Source: Seison nebaliae
Lineage: Eukaryota; Rotifera; Pararotatoria; Seisonacea; Seisonidae
DNA: 30,275 bases
NCBI GenBank assembly: GCA_023231475.1
Contig: JALJEE010000824.1
Span: forward strand, 1 to 30,275
Direction of reading: 5' to 3'
The notes beneath the pieces were generated by a model that was not told where the DNA came from, searched no databases, and was given only the letters and a program-made list of their open reading frames with translations. A program made the position numbers and the translations under genes. Of the stretch, positions 1-11,812 are shown one piece after another (position 1 is the stretch's first letter; each line of letters opens with the position of its first letter).

Positions 1-1074
1 AAAAATTTTTCAAATTTTTTTGCACTATCTTTAAGAGCTTGAATAGGGCTATTTTGCGATATCCACCTTTACGAAAGATACTTCATAGGACAGAAGTTAT
101 GACCGGTTTTATAAAAACGTAAAAGTGTCCGATTACTTTAAATTCCTACTGTATATCTATACAATTGAAAATAGTATGAATATTAAACATATGCCCGCCT
201 TAATTTTCTATTATTGTGCATAATAATATTTTATTGTGCTTTGTGTTGAATTGAAAATGAAACGTAAAGATTTCATTTCATTTACTGAATTAATAGAAAT
301 TACAAATTATGTCTTTCAAGTGTGGTTCAAATATCTGAAGGTGTCCCATTGTTAACTCTTTGACGACAATCAATTTTTTTCTTCGTTAAATTAGAGTTCT
401 AGAGTCTAGAGTCTAGACTCTAGACATTTAAATGTTAAAATACACGATTTAGTTCTTCATCCGAAAAAATTGAAATATATTATCAACATCTTCGTTTAAA
501 TCATCTTATAGAAGAATTATTCGTCTAACATAAATAAAAAATTAAGATAATAAAATGTTATTTAAATAGAACTTTATTTCTACTGGAAATTAGATGGAAT
601 AATTGTGGGCAAAATAGTAGAACTTTAAAACTTTTAAATAACTTTTAAACTCATAAATATTGATGTTCATTTTATGATATTTGATATTATTTAAAAAAAA
701 TTTCTTTTTGAGAATTGACACATGATAGTTAAAGAAACCAAAGTAAGGGAAACTGAATCAGAATTATTATTTATAAAAAATTCTTTGTAAAGAAAAATGT
801 TGTCGATTTTGATGATTGTCTATTAAAAAATGCAATAGAGAAAAAGATGAAAAAATGTTAAAAGGTTTTCTTTTCACTTAAAATTTTGTATTTCTCAAAT
901 CAAACACCAGCTTGCAAACGGCCAATTATAAATGATTTTTCATAGATAAATACCATTATTGAAAAAAGTAGAAAGATTAATATTATGTAAAATAATTGTG
1001 AATGAATGAATGACTAGAAATGATACTTCCAATTTTCAAATATAATTAATATATAATTTAATTTTCTAATTTTC
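1..1074. other. AT-rich intergenic stretch, no gene seen
   Basis: No open frame with coding character or splice structure was found on either strand. The only distinctive item is the 22-bp perfect palindrome at 404-425, listed separately. The right edge is the 3' flank of the minus-strand prohormone-like gene that stops at 1075. Confidence 0.6.
404..425. repeat. Perfect 22-bp palindrome
   Basis: GTCTAGAGTCTAGACTCTAGAC reads the same on both strands around a centre between 414 and 415. On its left, at about 394-410, the same TCTAGAG/AGAGTCTAG words continue as a short direct repeat. It lies in otherwise featureless AT-rich DNA, and no function can be assigned. Confidence 0.85.
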
Positions 1075-1937
1075 TTACTCTTTAATTGGCGGATTGCAGA
1101 AGTCAGTCTTCAACAATTGGGTAACTAAAGATGTCAGTCCATGTGGTGTGGCATTGGCAACAGCAACTGGAATATCATCAATTTCACCCAAATAAATTGC
1201 TTCCAAAATATTCTGGAAAGTTAATGCTTCTTCTTTCGTCATTCCCATTTTTTTAACGAATTGGTTAATATTTTTGGTAACTAATCGAACAGTTTAGTAG
1301 AAGAATAATAATTAAATATAGTACCTGATAATTGAAATGCAATTTCCGTTATCGCATTCTTCGCATCGGCTGCAACTTTGTTCGCGACGTTCTCCCCAAA
1401 CAAATCAACAAAAAATTCATTACCCCATTTCTTTAGTTGTTTACCCAAGAATTCTTGCATTAATGGACGAGCGGGTCGATTGGCTAAAGGAGAAGAGAAT
1501 AATAAAATTATTTATTTAGAAAAGAAACCTGCAGTACAAGTTTGTTCATCCTCGTCAGAGTTATCTGGGCAATCGTTAGGCTTTTTGTCACATAGGAAAG
1601 CTAAAGAAATACATTTACCACTTCCTTTACATAAGAACGGTTCACTGGGATCGGAGCAGCCTAAAATGAAGACCCGGATAATGAAATAGTTTAAATTATA
1701 AAATAAATAACCTTGATTGTCAGCTTCCGTTAGGACGTGATGTTTAGAGTCGGGTGCAACTAATTGACGTTTAACAGCTTCCAAATTGTTTTTCTCTTCG
1801 ATTTGTTTGTTTCGTAACCATTTTTTGAGAAGATTAAACGAAATTTTATTCTTCCCTGCTGTATATCCATAAGTATCGGCAATGAAAAGAGCCAAAAAGA
1901 AAAAGAAGAATATTTGACGACATGAAGATGACAACAT
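1075..1937 (-). CDS. Prohormone-4-like secreted precursor with one LDLa module
   Basis: Four exons on the minus strand (1937-1712, 1660-1529, 1483-1325, 1280-1075) are joined by 44-51-nt GT-AG introns. All phases agree and give 240 aa. Residues 1-24 are a signal peptide with a run of five Phe ending at TYG. A basic segment follows, with KK at 38-39 and the dibasic pair KR at 56-57, possible convertase sites. One LDL-receptor class A module begins at about residue 77 with six Cys and the Ca-binding-like end CPDNSDEDEQTC. The remaining ~120 aa are predicted helical and end in NPPIKE. Signal peptide, basic N-part, LDLa and a helical C-part is the layout I recall for arthropod prohormone-4, but the IDLSRF peptide signature is not evident, so the family call is inference. 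ATG 1937 is the first ATG in this frame. A TATA box lies at 2189-2182. Confidence 0.62.
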
Positions 1938-2181
1938 AATGGCAAAAGAGAATCTGTTATTATTAGAAAATTGAATAACGTTATTATAAACGAATAAGGT
2001 GAAGACATAAATAAGTATATTAGAAGTTGAAATGTCCAAAGGGAATGGTGATGTATGCAACAGGATTAAAGATACGATGAAGAAGTTGGGGAAATAATTC
2101 ACATGAGACAGAATAAAATGTTTGACAATGAATGAAAGAAAGGAAGTAAAATTGTTGGGATAAAACTTCTAATTTTAAAGC

Positions 2182-2189
2182 TATTTATA
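2182..2189 (-). promoter_or_regulatory. TATA box of the prohormone-like gene
   Basis: The minus strand reads TATAAATA here, about 245 bp before the start codon at 1937. It predicts a transcription start near 2155 and a 5' UTR of roughly 215 nt. It is placed by motif only. Confidence 0.45.
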
Positions 2190-2952
2190 GTAGAATGGTG
2201 ATTCTTGAGTTCGATTACAGATATTAGGCGAATATATTCAACTAAGTGCTCCTCAATCATTGATGGTATTTATACGAATGAAATATGGATATTGAGAGGA
2301 GAAACAACAAAAGTCTTGCATGCAAATAGCTTTTGGGTCTCTGACATTTCTCCTCTTATTGTCTTCCTCCCCTCTTTCTACATGTCATTTTCGATGGTTC
2401 TCTAGTAGTTTGAGTTGGTGGAATATTAACACTAAGTTACCAAACCTTGGATCAGGTAAGAAAGTAATCGAAATGATCCTTTTCAATAATATAAGGACCA
2501 TTATGGCTTTTTTAAAGATGAAAATTTTCTAGTCGTAATTAGGAATTTCTGTTTCCTCCAATAATTGACTTCACAATCAAGAGGAGCATATTCGCCAATT
2601 TCGAAGAGAAGTAGAAGGACTGTTATGAAAAATAATAAAAACGATGTCTAATAATAATAATTTATCATATTAGTGAATAAAATTGCTTTGATAAACAGTC
2701 CACTAAATTTCAAAAATGATGACGTGTATCATGCAATTCTCTTTTGAAATGAACTACACATATTTGTTATCGATTTAAAAAAGGAAAACTTCACATCTCT
2801 CAACTGGGGTCATCGTTCGTTATAATAATAAGTTTTGGGAGAAATTTGCAATTTTCACTTGGATGAAGTTAGGGATATAAACATAGAAGTTTTATCGAAA
2901 TAATTAGTATGGTGCTTCGTCATGTTCTTTCATAATCGATCGATAAATCTAG
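2190..2952. other. Intergenic, no gene seen
   Basis: This stretch separates the prohormone-like gene (promoter side) from the 3' end of the secreted Cys-rich gene, both on the minus strand. Short plus-strand frames exist at 2205-2532, but they lack splice context and recognisable protein character. Confidence 0.55.
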
Positions 2953-4167
2953 TTAATTGACGTCACTTAACGTCATGGTTAATGATGAAATAACTTAAAG
3001 TAGAAAATTAATATATGAATTAAGAATTGGAATGAAAACATAAATATTAACCGAAACCCACTTGCTATTCCGATATATGGTTCGTTCACCCCTCTTTTAA
3101 TGCACGAAAAATTGATGATCAAATCATTCTCCGTTATTGTTCGACGATTGAATAGTATAAGAATTTGTAGGACACTTATATAAGGAACATTATAATCCTT
3201 GTTTGATGGTCCGATATTAAGTGTAGGCGGTAATTGAAATGTCATAATATCTTTGATATCATTGTTCTAATTATTAGTTTCCAATAATTGTTCCATTCGA
3301 ATTTACAAAGAAATTATTGAAATTAAATCAAATAAAAAATTAGAACTTTAATAAGACAATCATCATTTTGAGTAACAGTAAATTCATATTCACTTTCCAT
3401 TAAATTTTCACTAATTTTATAAGATCGAATAGGAGCAATATCCGTGATATGTAAGCAGTCCGTGTGAATTCCATTATCTTTGTTCAATATTAGTATGTGT
3501 CCTTTATTCTTCTTAACTTCATTTTGTGCAAATACTTCAGGTGTTGCTGTTCATTTGAATATATGGAAGAGATATGATATTATCCACAAATAATATGAAG
3601 TACGTTCAATAAAAATTATTCTAGTTCTACAATTTCTTTAAAAATCCAACCGATTAAGCTCATCTTCACAGTCATAGTGTTCACAGTACACTTCTCAACG
3701 AAAACTAAAATCATTAACATAATAATAAGTAAAAATATTGCATTGCTATTGAGAAAGAATAACATCGGTATTTTGGTTCATCACCTTGTACATTCAAAGC
3801 TTTTACCGTTTTATAATCGTACTCATCAAACACATCATATTTTATCTCTAAAATCAGTCCAAACAAAATTGTTTTGGAATGAGAATTTTTAACAAACAAA
3901 ACTAAAAATTATAACCATCACAATTTGGTAATTCATTACTTTTATTTTTGCAGTTACAATGCTCGCTTATACAAACATGACCCGGGGCACAATGTTGCCC
4001 GTAACGATAACAATTAAATGACTTACTATAAATGTCGACTAAGGAGTCGTCAGTTCTCTTCTAAAATGGAGGGGAATGTCCTAACGAGAATTGTCAGGGT
4101 ATTGGGTAATACGTAATAGGACCGTTACCAATGGTAGTTGTATGAGGAATATGACAAAAGAGAACAT
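2953..4167 (-). CDS. Unrecognised secreted Cys-rich protein, six-exon model
   Basis: Minus-strand exons 4167-4129, 4060-3916, 3847-3785, 3546-3347, 3266-3062 and 2993-2953 join with consistent phase and total 693 nt, or 230 aa. Three of the five introns are 68 nt. The first exon encodes a hydrophobic signal-like start, MFSFVIFLIQLPL. Exon 2 carries a compact Cys cluster, CYRYGQHCAPGHVCISEHCN, followed by two more Cys. Its spacing resembles EB-type or other short extracellular modules. Later exons contain DCLHITDIAP, TVTQNDDCLI and INFSCIKR, reading as an extracellular beta-type segment. I do not recognise the family. Weak points: the first donor could be 6 nt downstream, the last exon is a guess, and the 238-nt intron at 3784-3547 could hide another Cys-rich exon (a YCEHYDCEDEL frame near 3660-3690). 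Confidence 0.45.
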
Positions 4168-4523
4168 GTTGAAACTTTATTGGGAAGAAAGTCAAAACAA
4201 AATTTATATACAAAAAAATATAATCTGTTGAAGAGTACACGAGAGAAGATAACAAATAGAAATGGTTTACATAAACTTCTTGAAGAGAAGTGAATCGAAA
4301 AATGAAGTACCTTCTTCCAGGTATTAGCAGATGTAAAACTTCTCAGTATAAATCATTTGGAAGTAATGTAATAAAAAGAAGGTAGTAATGTGAAATATAC
4401 TTAGCATCTCGAAGAGACAAACAGCGAGTTGGAGAAGATGATATGTTTATTTTAGAAAAAATATGTCCAATGCTCCAATATTCTTTTTTGTTGTATGTTT
4501 TCTTTCGATCGACGATTCTCCTT
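4168..4523. other. Spacer between two minus-strand genes
   Basis: This 356-bp stretch lies between the stop of the leucine-rich-repeat gene (4524) and the start of the secreted Cys-rich gene (4167). It must contain the promoter of the latter. No clear TATA box or gene was seen. A small open frame at 4343-4549 overlaps the upstream gene's 3' end in another frame and looks like chance. Confidence 0.5.
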
Positions 4524-6208
4524 TTAATGATAGAGTGGAAATATTTCAATGAGGTTCGTATCGTCGCTTAAACTGAATATTTGTGTAGGTGTCAACATTT
4601 CGACTTCATCTGCAACAATCTCATTATGCGACGTTATCGTTATTGTATTAATGGTTTGGCACGTGTCCTCCGCAATAGCGACATCTTTTATCATTCTACT
4701 ATTTTGGCGGGAGGTTATTTCCTTCCAATCGTCTTCTCTCAATTTCCTCTTATCATCTGACAACTTGTTTTCCTTAAATATCGAACTCGTCAATGCAATT
4801 TTATCATTTTCATCATTATTCACTTGATGTTGAGATAAATGAATATTAAAATTAAATTTATTACATGTTGACCAGTCGACCATTTCACCATTTCTATTCT
4901 GATTAGAATGATTTTTATGATTATCAAAATTAATATTGACATCTTCATTTCTCTTTTGATTAACATCATCACCATCAACATCACCATCATCATCATCATC
5001 ATCAACATTATTATAGTTTTTCCGTATATAACGTTTTGCAGTACTAATACTTGAATAATCCTCATTTGAAACAATGTCGTTCGTCTGATGACAATACTCT
5101 TCTACATTATCATATTGATCACATTCATTTTCGTCGTTATCATTAATAATCTCATTTTCATCAATATCATTCTCATGATTTCGTTCTTTATTTTCATTTG
5201 TCAAATTGTTCATTATTTTCCCATCAATTTCGTTAGGTGTCAAATCGAATATTACATTAATATCCTTCCCCATCATGTACTCATCCGAAAGTTCCTCATA
5301 ATGCATGATTCCTCGTCGAGTGATGGATGTTTGCTCTACATCCAACAGCAAACTGCTCTCACGAAATACGAGTAACCAACTACATATGCAATTGATGAAT
5401 AAATCGTCGTCGATCGATGGATTAAATGCAACACGACAAATTTGAATATTTGTTGAAAAGATCATTCGTTGGAAGAAGGACCGCCAACCATCCTTTGTTA
5501 TTCCCAAATTGTGCGACAAATTTAATGACGATAAATTTTCTAAAAATAATTTATGAAACCATTACGCATATTACGTGGAGATGAAGAGTTAACGTTTCTT
5601 TTCGTCATCAGATTCGACTGTTGCCAAGTAAATTAAATAAATTGATAAATCGGTAATCCGTAAATTGGATAAATTTAAATGTGACAATCGTGTTAGTTCA
5701 GTGGTGCAAATGGCTTTCGTTATTAAATCACATTCTTCATCACTTATCATAAAATTTCCATGTAAACTGATCAACATAAAATTTATTGGATTCTTCATTA
5801 AATTTTATAGTTTTCAGAATTGAAATAACTTTAAAGAATTCAAATTATTTAGTTGTTTTGAAATGAAAAATGATAATTCTTCTACTTCTTTTCTTCGAGT
5901 GATACTTCCATTAGTTAAAGATAATGCTTCAATACCTAATAACTGCACCATTTGAAGTAAATAATTAAATGAACTTTAATTCAACAAATAGAGTCATTCT
6001 ACTAATTGAAGTAAGTAACTAACTCAATTGAGACGAAGAAACATTCATCAATATTTATCGATTTAATTTTCTGTCCGTTGATATTCAGACATTCTTCTTC
6101 AACTTCTTTTAATATTGAAATATCTATTCGTTTTTGAGCAATACCTATTGTATCATTTAAAACATCTGATGATTCTAACGTTGTCATGACAACCATCATA
6201 GATATCAT
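4524..6208 (-). CDS. Leucine-rich-repeat protein with acidic Asp/Asn-rich tail
   Basis: Four exons (6208-6020, 5942-5830, 5766-5594, 5539-4524), separated by introns of 77, 63 and 54 nt, give 496 aa with agreeing phases. Splicing recreates canonical LxxLxLxxN repeats: the junction at 5830/5766 yields LNSLNLHGN, and the one at 5594/5539 yields LSSLNLSHN. Other repeats include LSHLNLSNLRI. This is the open ribonuclease-inhibitor-like class of LRR that acts as an intracellular protein-binding scaffold. The last ~250 residues are low complexity, with Asp/Asn/Glu-rich runs including DDDDDDGDVDGDD, and are probably disordered. No signal peptide or membrane segment is seen. ATG 6208 lies inside an exon whose frame is open a little further upstream after a possible acceptor at 6222, so an extra 5' exon is possible. 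The specific orthologue is not recognised. Confidence 0.65.
4965..5012 (-). repeat. Trinucleotide (ATC/GAT)n run encoding poly-Asp
   Basis: Imperfect CAT/ATC triplets on the plus strand read GAT on the coding minus strand. They encode the Asp-rich run in the tail of the leucine-rich-repeat protein. Such in-frame triplet tracts are prone to length variation. Confidence 0.7.
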
Positions 6209-8073
6209 TAACAGCCAAGTTCTTAAGTCAAATTAGAAAAGATATAAGAACAATTTTTTTTAATATTAATTTTATGTTTTTATAAATTTAATGATAATTC
6301 GAAATTAAAAATTTTATTTAGAATCATAATTAATACTATTGAAATATCGTACCTGAATTAATCATAATGTATCCCCCAATATTATTGTCTTATTATTCAT
6401 ATATCATTCTTGAATTAATCATAATGTCTCCCACAACAATATTGTCTCATATTCATAAAGATGATTACAAAAATATTTAGTAAATATTTAGACATACTTC
6501 ATGGAATATGCGACTAACCATGGGAAATGACAAGACAGTTTTTTGCTTGAAATATTTGGAGTATATAAAAGTAATAATAAAATTGAAAAGTATAGAATGT
6601 TCTGTCTGAGCTTAATTATTAAATGACTTAACTTCGTTTGAATAACAAAACAAAACAATTATTTAGCATAAAAAAATTCGAAATTAACATCTGTGCTGTC
6701 AGTAAAATAATAAGAAACGAGCTTCTTATTTCAATACGATAATTGTTTCTTTTGATGTTCAGTCATTTCTATTCGTTTTCACATTAAATTATTAGTTATA
6801 TATCGTCGTGTGTACGCAATATCGTGGAGTAAAATATCATTTCCAATTTCTATTTACCATTTGTATTTGGAGGACGCAAGTTTATTCAATTGAATTTTCA
6901 TTTTTGGACCATAACAAGCAAAATAAAATGTCACGCGCATAATTCGTTGTCATTCAGTTTCCTTGAAAGTTATTCTTTTTATAAATTGTTTAAATAATCT
7001 CACAAATTTTTTCTATATCTTCAAATAAATTCGTATATTTTTCGATCGCTACTTGCAACGTACACTCCTCAACCTATTTACCTGTATGTTTTTACTACAA
7101 TTTGAACATTTCTAATTTTGGACGATAATTCTTTTTGTTATTGGACGACAAGTAGATCATCACCGTGCATTTTTTGGATAATCAGCAGAATTTTACAAAA
7201 AAAAAGGAAAGAAAAAATAATTATTTTTCTCTCTTTATTTACTTCCATTTCCCTTTCATAATTTATTTTCTTTTTTTTTCTTCACCACAAAACGTTCATC
7301 GAAAAACATTTTCGAATACAAACGACAATTGAGTGAACATCCATATTTTTCCCATATTTATTTTTCGATTAAAATTGACAATCGAGTAAAGAGAAAAGAA
7401 GAAATCTCTTCTAATTTCTTTCAGGAATTGCTCGTCATCTTTATGAGACTACTTAAACTGTGGAGTTCAATTTCTTTTCTAATTTAGACAAATTTCATAT
7501 TTTTGAATTTAAATTAATCGCAAAAACACCAAACGGAAAAGAAGAGGAAGCTTTTGGAAAAGAAGTTGCTGGATAAATCGTAAATAAGTGAAAGACATTT
7601 GATTTTCATTAAAAATCTATTGCAATTCATAAACTGTCGTTATGGTAAAAGAGGACGAAGATTGACAGACACAATTTGGACTAATCTGAGAATCGATTAA
7701 GTTTTAATTTTGAGAAAAATTTTCAGTGAAAGGAAGTGAATATCTCCAGTTTGTTTATTGGCAAAAAAAAGAATCAAAAAAAAAAAACTTTTCTGCGTCT
7801 CATCTAAAAAAGGGGAGAAGCATTTTTTTACAGAAAATAATTTGATGAGATCATCCGTCGTTGGATGAACGTTGCTCATCTGTTTTTCTATCCACCTGTT
7901 CATATTGATCATTAAAAAAAATCATCATCCATCGTCATATTTCTAATAAAAAAAATTAAATTGCTGTGTTTACTCCCATTTCATTGAATCGGTCGATTGT
8001 TTACTAAATAAATATTTATTGATTGATCGCACTGCATTTTAATTGCATTGGCTCGTATTAGTGAACCATCAAC
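6209..8073. other. Divergent intergenic region between LRR gene and RBBP6
   Basis: The 1.86 kb lie between a minus-strand gene starting at 6208 and plus-strand RBBP6 starting at 8074, so both promoters should be here. A 57-bp tandem duplication is at 6354-6466. A minus-strand ATG near 6519 followed by a strong-looking GTATGT donor might be an upstream exon, but its phase does not fit the next exon. No other gene was seen. Confidence 0.5.
6354..6466. repeat. Two-copy tandem repeat, 57-bp period
   Basis: TGAATTAATCATAATGT begins at 6354 and again at 6411. Both copies continue with similar TCTCCC/ATCCCC, AATATTATTGTCT and TATTCAT blocks. The copies are diverged but clearly alignable. Confidence 0.75.
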
Positions 8074-11000
8074 ATGTCCGTCATTCATTACAAATTTAAA
8101 TCGGATAAAGATTTCACTCATAAGATCACATTCGATGGGACCACATTAAATGTGGGAGAAATCAAACGAATCATTTTGGAAGAGAATGGAATCAATTCAA
8201 GAATATTTAATGTGGAAATACTTGGAGAAAAAGAATCAGGTTTTTCTTTTAATTTCCATCAATTTCACCATAATTTCTTGTTTGAACCACAGCTTTCAAA
8301 TCTGATACATCAGTCGTTCCAAGAAATGATCGGATTATTGTCATTCGATTACCAGCTGGAGGATCAACAACATCGTTGAAACCGATCAAATCGTCAATAC
8401 CAAATAAAAGACGAACAAATGAGAAAGAATCAATCGTTAATTCATTGTCACAACCAAATAAATCTTCTACCACGTCAAATAATGGACAATTGGCAACCGT
8501 GAAATTGGAACAAATGTCAATCGCTCCAGAGAAGATGGAAGAGACTCGAAATCATGTGGAAGTGAAGAAAGAGAAAATGGAGAGTGAAACAATTCACGTA
8601 GAATCATCGATGAAAACGAGTGAAATAGAATTTACGAATACTGAACCGTTGAATAAAGGAGAAGAAATTTCGAAAGATATTTTGGAGAAATTGAAGAAAG
8701 ATGAAAATTTAAAGAAGGAAGTTGAGATGGCAGAGAATTTATCGAAAGAAGTGGGAATGATGTTAATTTTACATTACTTATTCTAATTTATTCTAATTGT
8801 TTAACTTTTATTATTTTCAGATATGGAACTTTCCAATCGAAATCGATACCATCATCATATATTTGCAAGAGATGTAATCAGCGTGGTCATCCGGTTGAGA
8901 TGTGTCCAACTCATTTGGTTTTTACTATTTTTCAAATTTTCCATTTTGTTCTTTCGTTTCTGTCGATGGGGAATCATCGAATTGTTTCTTTCTCCATTTT
9001 GTTTCGAGGAATAAAAATTTATTTTCCCAAATTATTTTCATTCTCCATTCATTATGAACATCTTACAATAATAAAATTTAGAAAAAAAATTTCATTTTTA
9101 TTTTTTAAAGAACTTTCATTATTCTGTTTATCCCATTTGTCATTTTCATAAAGTTGACAGTGAATATTTCTTGAATCATTCAAATATTTCTCCATTAACT
9201 TTCTTAAATTTTATCTTCTAATCTTCTGCTTTTTAAGGACGCCAATTTTCAAATAAACAAATGTCGAATGGCTAACGGAATTCCATCAGGATTTTTGGAG
9301 CCGACAGATGCCACAGATCCAAAAGCAATGAGAGCACCGGATGGATCGTTTGTTCGATTGAAAAAAGACGCGTTAGAGTTGAAATTGATATTTATTAATA
9401 TAAAATATTTTTCTAGTGAAATGGAAAGAAGAAAACCGAAATTAGAACAACATCCATTGAATGATCAATTAGTGAATAGTGCAATAGCAATGAGATCGAA
9501 GAAGGAAGATGATGGAAATGTGAATAATAATAATGAGAAGGAAATGGATGAAGATAGTGTGATGAGAGAGAAAGAAGAACAAATTCCAGTCGAGTTACAA
9601 TGTTATTTTTGTTCGGCTCTTTGTGAAGATGCTGTCGGTTTACCATGTTGTGATGAGATCCAATTCTGTTCACCATGTATCAATGAACATATTATTATGG
9701 ATCCGACATGTCCCAAATGTAATATGTCGATTACACAAGATTCCATCATGAATTATACGTATGTGAGGAAACAAGTGAGGAAATATAAAGAAATGAAAAA
9801 GAATCGTCTCCATCGAAAACGAGAAGAAGAGATTTTGGAGGATGAGAAAGCCGTTAGTAATACTGGATCAATTGTTACTAATTTATTGACACGTCTTAAT
9901 GAGGATGATGAGAATAATATGATTTCATCACCATCCAATTCAATAAATTCATCTGTTGAATCGATAGAGAAGAATATTAAAGAAGAACCAGAATATCGTA
10001 GATGTACATCACCATCCACAATTCCAACAACAACATCAGCTGTTCCTTCATCATTGATTTTCAATGAATTGATATCGACTATTGCTGATCCATTATGTTC
10101 TCCACAAACCACTAGTACTAGTGTAACGACAGCAAAAGAGACAGATAATACATCAAATCAAATCAAACCATCAACAATGACAACAACAACAACAAATGAT
10201 GATCTAAATGTTGAGAATGTTGTACGATCAAATGGTTCGATGGAAGTGGACAATGATGGATGTTCGAAAAATATTCGAAGAAATTCGAATGTTATAGATA
10301 ATTTGGTTGAAATCGATACTTCAAAACCACCACCATCCATGTCGATTCCTGGAAGTTTACCACAACCAAATAATTTTCATTTGATTCAACCTACCTTTCC
10401 TATTGGTCCTAATGCCATGATGTTGGCACATCAACATGCTCTCAATCCAATGATGATGATGCCTTCAATTCCACAACAAGGTGATTTAACTGCACAAACA
10501 TTATTCCTTCAACAACAACAACATCAGTTACAGCACGGTGGTTGTCCTAATCCGTTTCAACATCCTCCTATGATCAATGATCATATTGGATCGGAAACGT
10601 TAACATCTCAACAAAATCAATTTAATGATTTTAAATTACCACTTATTGGGAGTAATGCACCGCTGAGTCGAAAACAATTCGAAGAATTAAAAGAACAACA
10701 AAATCGTCGTCGACATCATCGAGATTCGGAAGATTCAGAAAGTCGTAAACATCGTAGTCATCATAAGAAGTCGAAGAGTCATAAACATGAACGTCATCAT
10801 CATCGATCTCATCGAAGGAAGGATCACCGAAAAAATTCCCGTCATCGACATCGATCAGGAGAAGGTTCAGATGATACTGAACTTCAAACTGATTCCATAC
10901 GTCATCATGAAGTAGATTTAGTGGAGAAGAAGGAAGCACGACGACAAAGAAAAAAAAGAAATTCGGAAGTATCACCTTCAATCAATGGAACAAAACGACG

Positions 11001-11328
11001 TCGAAGTGATGATGATGAGGAACATGAGAAAAAAATTATAGAAAAACTGTTGCCTCATTCATCTAGTCATGGATCATCGAAAGAGAAAATGGGAACGAAC
11101 AATAATGTTTCAGATGCAGAGAATTGCGAATCGAATGAAGGAGAAGAACATGAAAGTGTTTATAATCATTATTATGAATTCTATTTACAGTTTGTCATTT
11201 TTATTTTATATAATTATTATTTCTTTTTCTCTTTTTTTATATTAGACAATATAAAAAGGACTCCGTCGCCAAAGAGAAAGCTAAAACGAAGACGAAATCT
11301 TATTTTTCTGTTAGTTCCAACAATTTAA
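8074..11328 (+). CDS. RBBP6: RBBP6/snama-like E3 ubiquitin ligase (DWNN, zinc knuckle, RING)
   Basis: Exons 8074-8239, 8293-8761, 8821-8917, 9238-9377, 9417-11155 and 11246-11328 total 2694 nt, giving 897 aa. The N-terminus is the ubiquitin-like DWNN domain (MSVIHYKFKSDKDF, later IIVIRLPAGG). Exon 3 gives the CCHC zinc knuckle CKRCNQRGHPVEMC. Exon 5 holds the RING/U-box-like finger, with CYFC, PCCDE, FCSPC and CPKC preceded by IPVEL. This domain order is diagnostic of RBBP6, a nuclear protein linked to p53/Rb binding, ubiquitination and pre-mRNA 3' processing. The C-terminal ~550 residues are low complexity with a His/Arg/Ser/Lys-rich stretch (about 10700-10860) and a basic end. Introns at 9378-9416 (39 nt) and 11156-11245 (90 nt) are multiples of three without stops, so retention would give up to 940 aa. 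Vertebrate RBBP6 is about twice as long; arthropod forms are shorter. Confidence 0.93.
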
Positions 11329-11812
11329 TAATTTTATTAATTTAAAATATAATTTAAATTTCTAGAAAATCAATCGAAAGAAAATCAACTAATCGAGGTT
11401 GTTTCCTTCTACGAATAATGAGAAAGAACAAAATATTAATTCGGAAAAAGGAGTTAATCATATCCGGTATGACTTCAAAATGATGATTTATATTTTTGTA
11501 TATATCGTGTTCCCGTCATTCATCACGAACCAATTCGATTATTTAAGAAGTTGAACAATTGTGAGACTTATTCTTTCTCTTACGAACACAGATTCTAATC
11601 AGTTTTAAGAATAAATAAAATAAAAATTATTTAGCAAATTTTCATGATTTCCCCAAATAATTTAGTTGAACAATAAATTTTTTCTTTGATTTTTATTTAA
11701 AATTTTATTTGCAAATTAAGATAAAAAAATTTTATAAATTTAAAATAAAAAATGAAACTAAATTCAATTGTTACCAGTAAATTGATATAATGAATGTTTA
11801 AATATTAGCAAA
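11329..11812. other. 3' spacer between convergent genes
   Basis: This AT-rich 484 bp separates the RBBP6 stop from the sFRP-like stop on the opposite strand. AATAAA words occur near 11611 on the plus strand and near 11691-11697 on the minus strand and may serve as polyadenylation signals. No coding sequence was seen. Confidence 0.55.

Noticed and set aside
1337-1689. Two plus-strand frames opposite the LDLa exons
   Set aside because: They are antisense shadows of the spliced minus-strand gene and lack family resemblance.
1938-2102. Upstream extension of the prohormone-like frame to 2102
   Set aside because: The extension would begin with GTG, not ATG. The first in-frame ATG is 1937, which opens directly onto a signal peptide.
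3640-3700. Possible extra Cys-rich exon (YCEHYDCEDEL frame) in the secreted gene
   Set aside because: An acceptor fits upstream, but the only donor is in phase 2 and does not match the next exon. It was left out of the model.
3062-4060. Complement C3/TEP C-terminal (C345C) identity for the Cys-rich gene
   Set aside because: A Cys followed by an IKYDV strand is suggestive, but the later Cys spacing and the lack of a thioester or macroglobulin region do not support it.
9413-10981. Several minus-strand frames within RBBP6
   Set aside because: They are antisense shadows; the plus strand encodes recognisable RING and low-complexity sequence.
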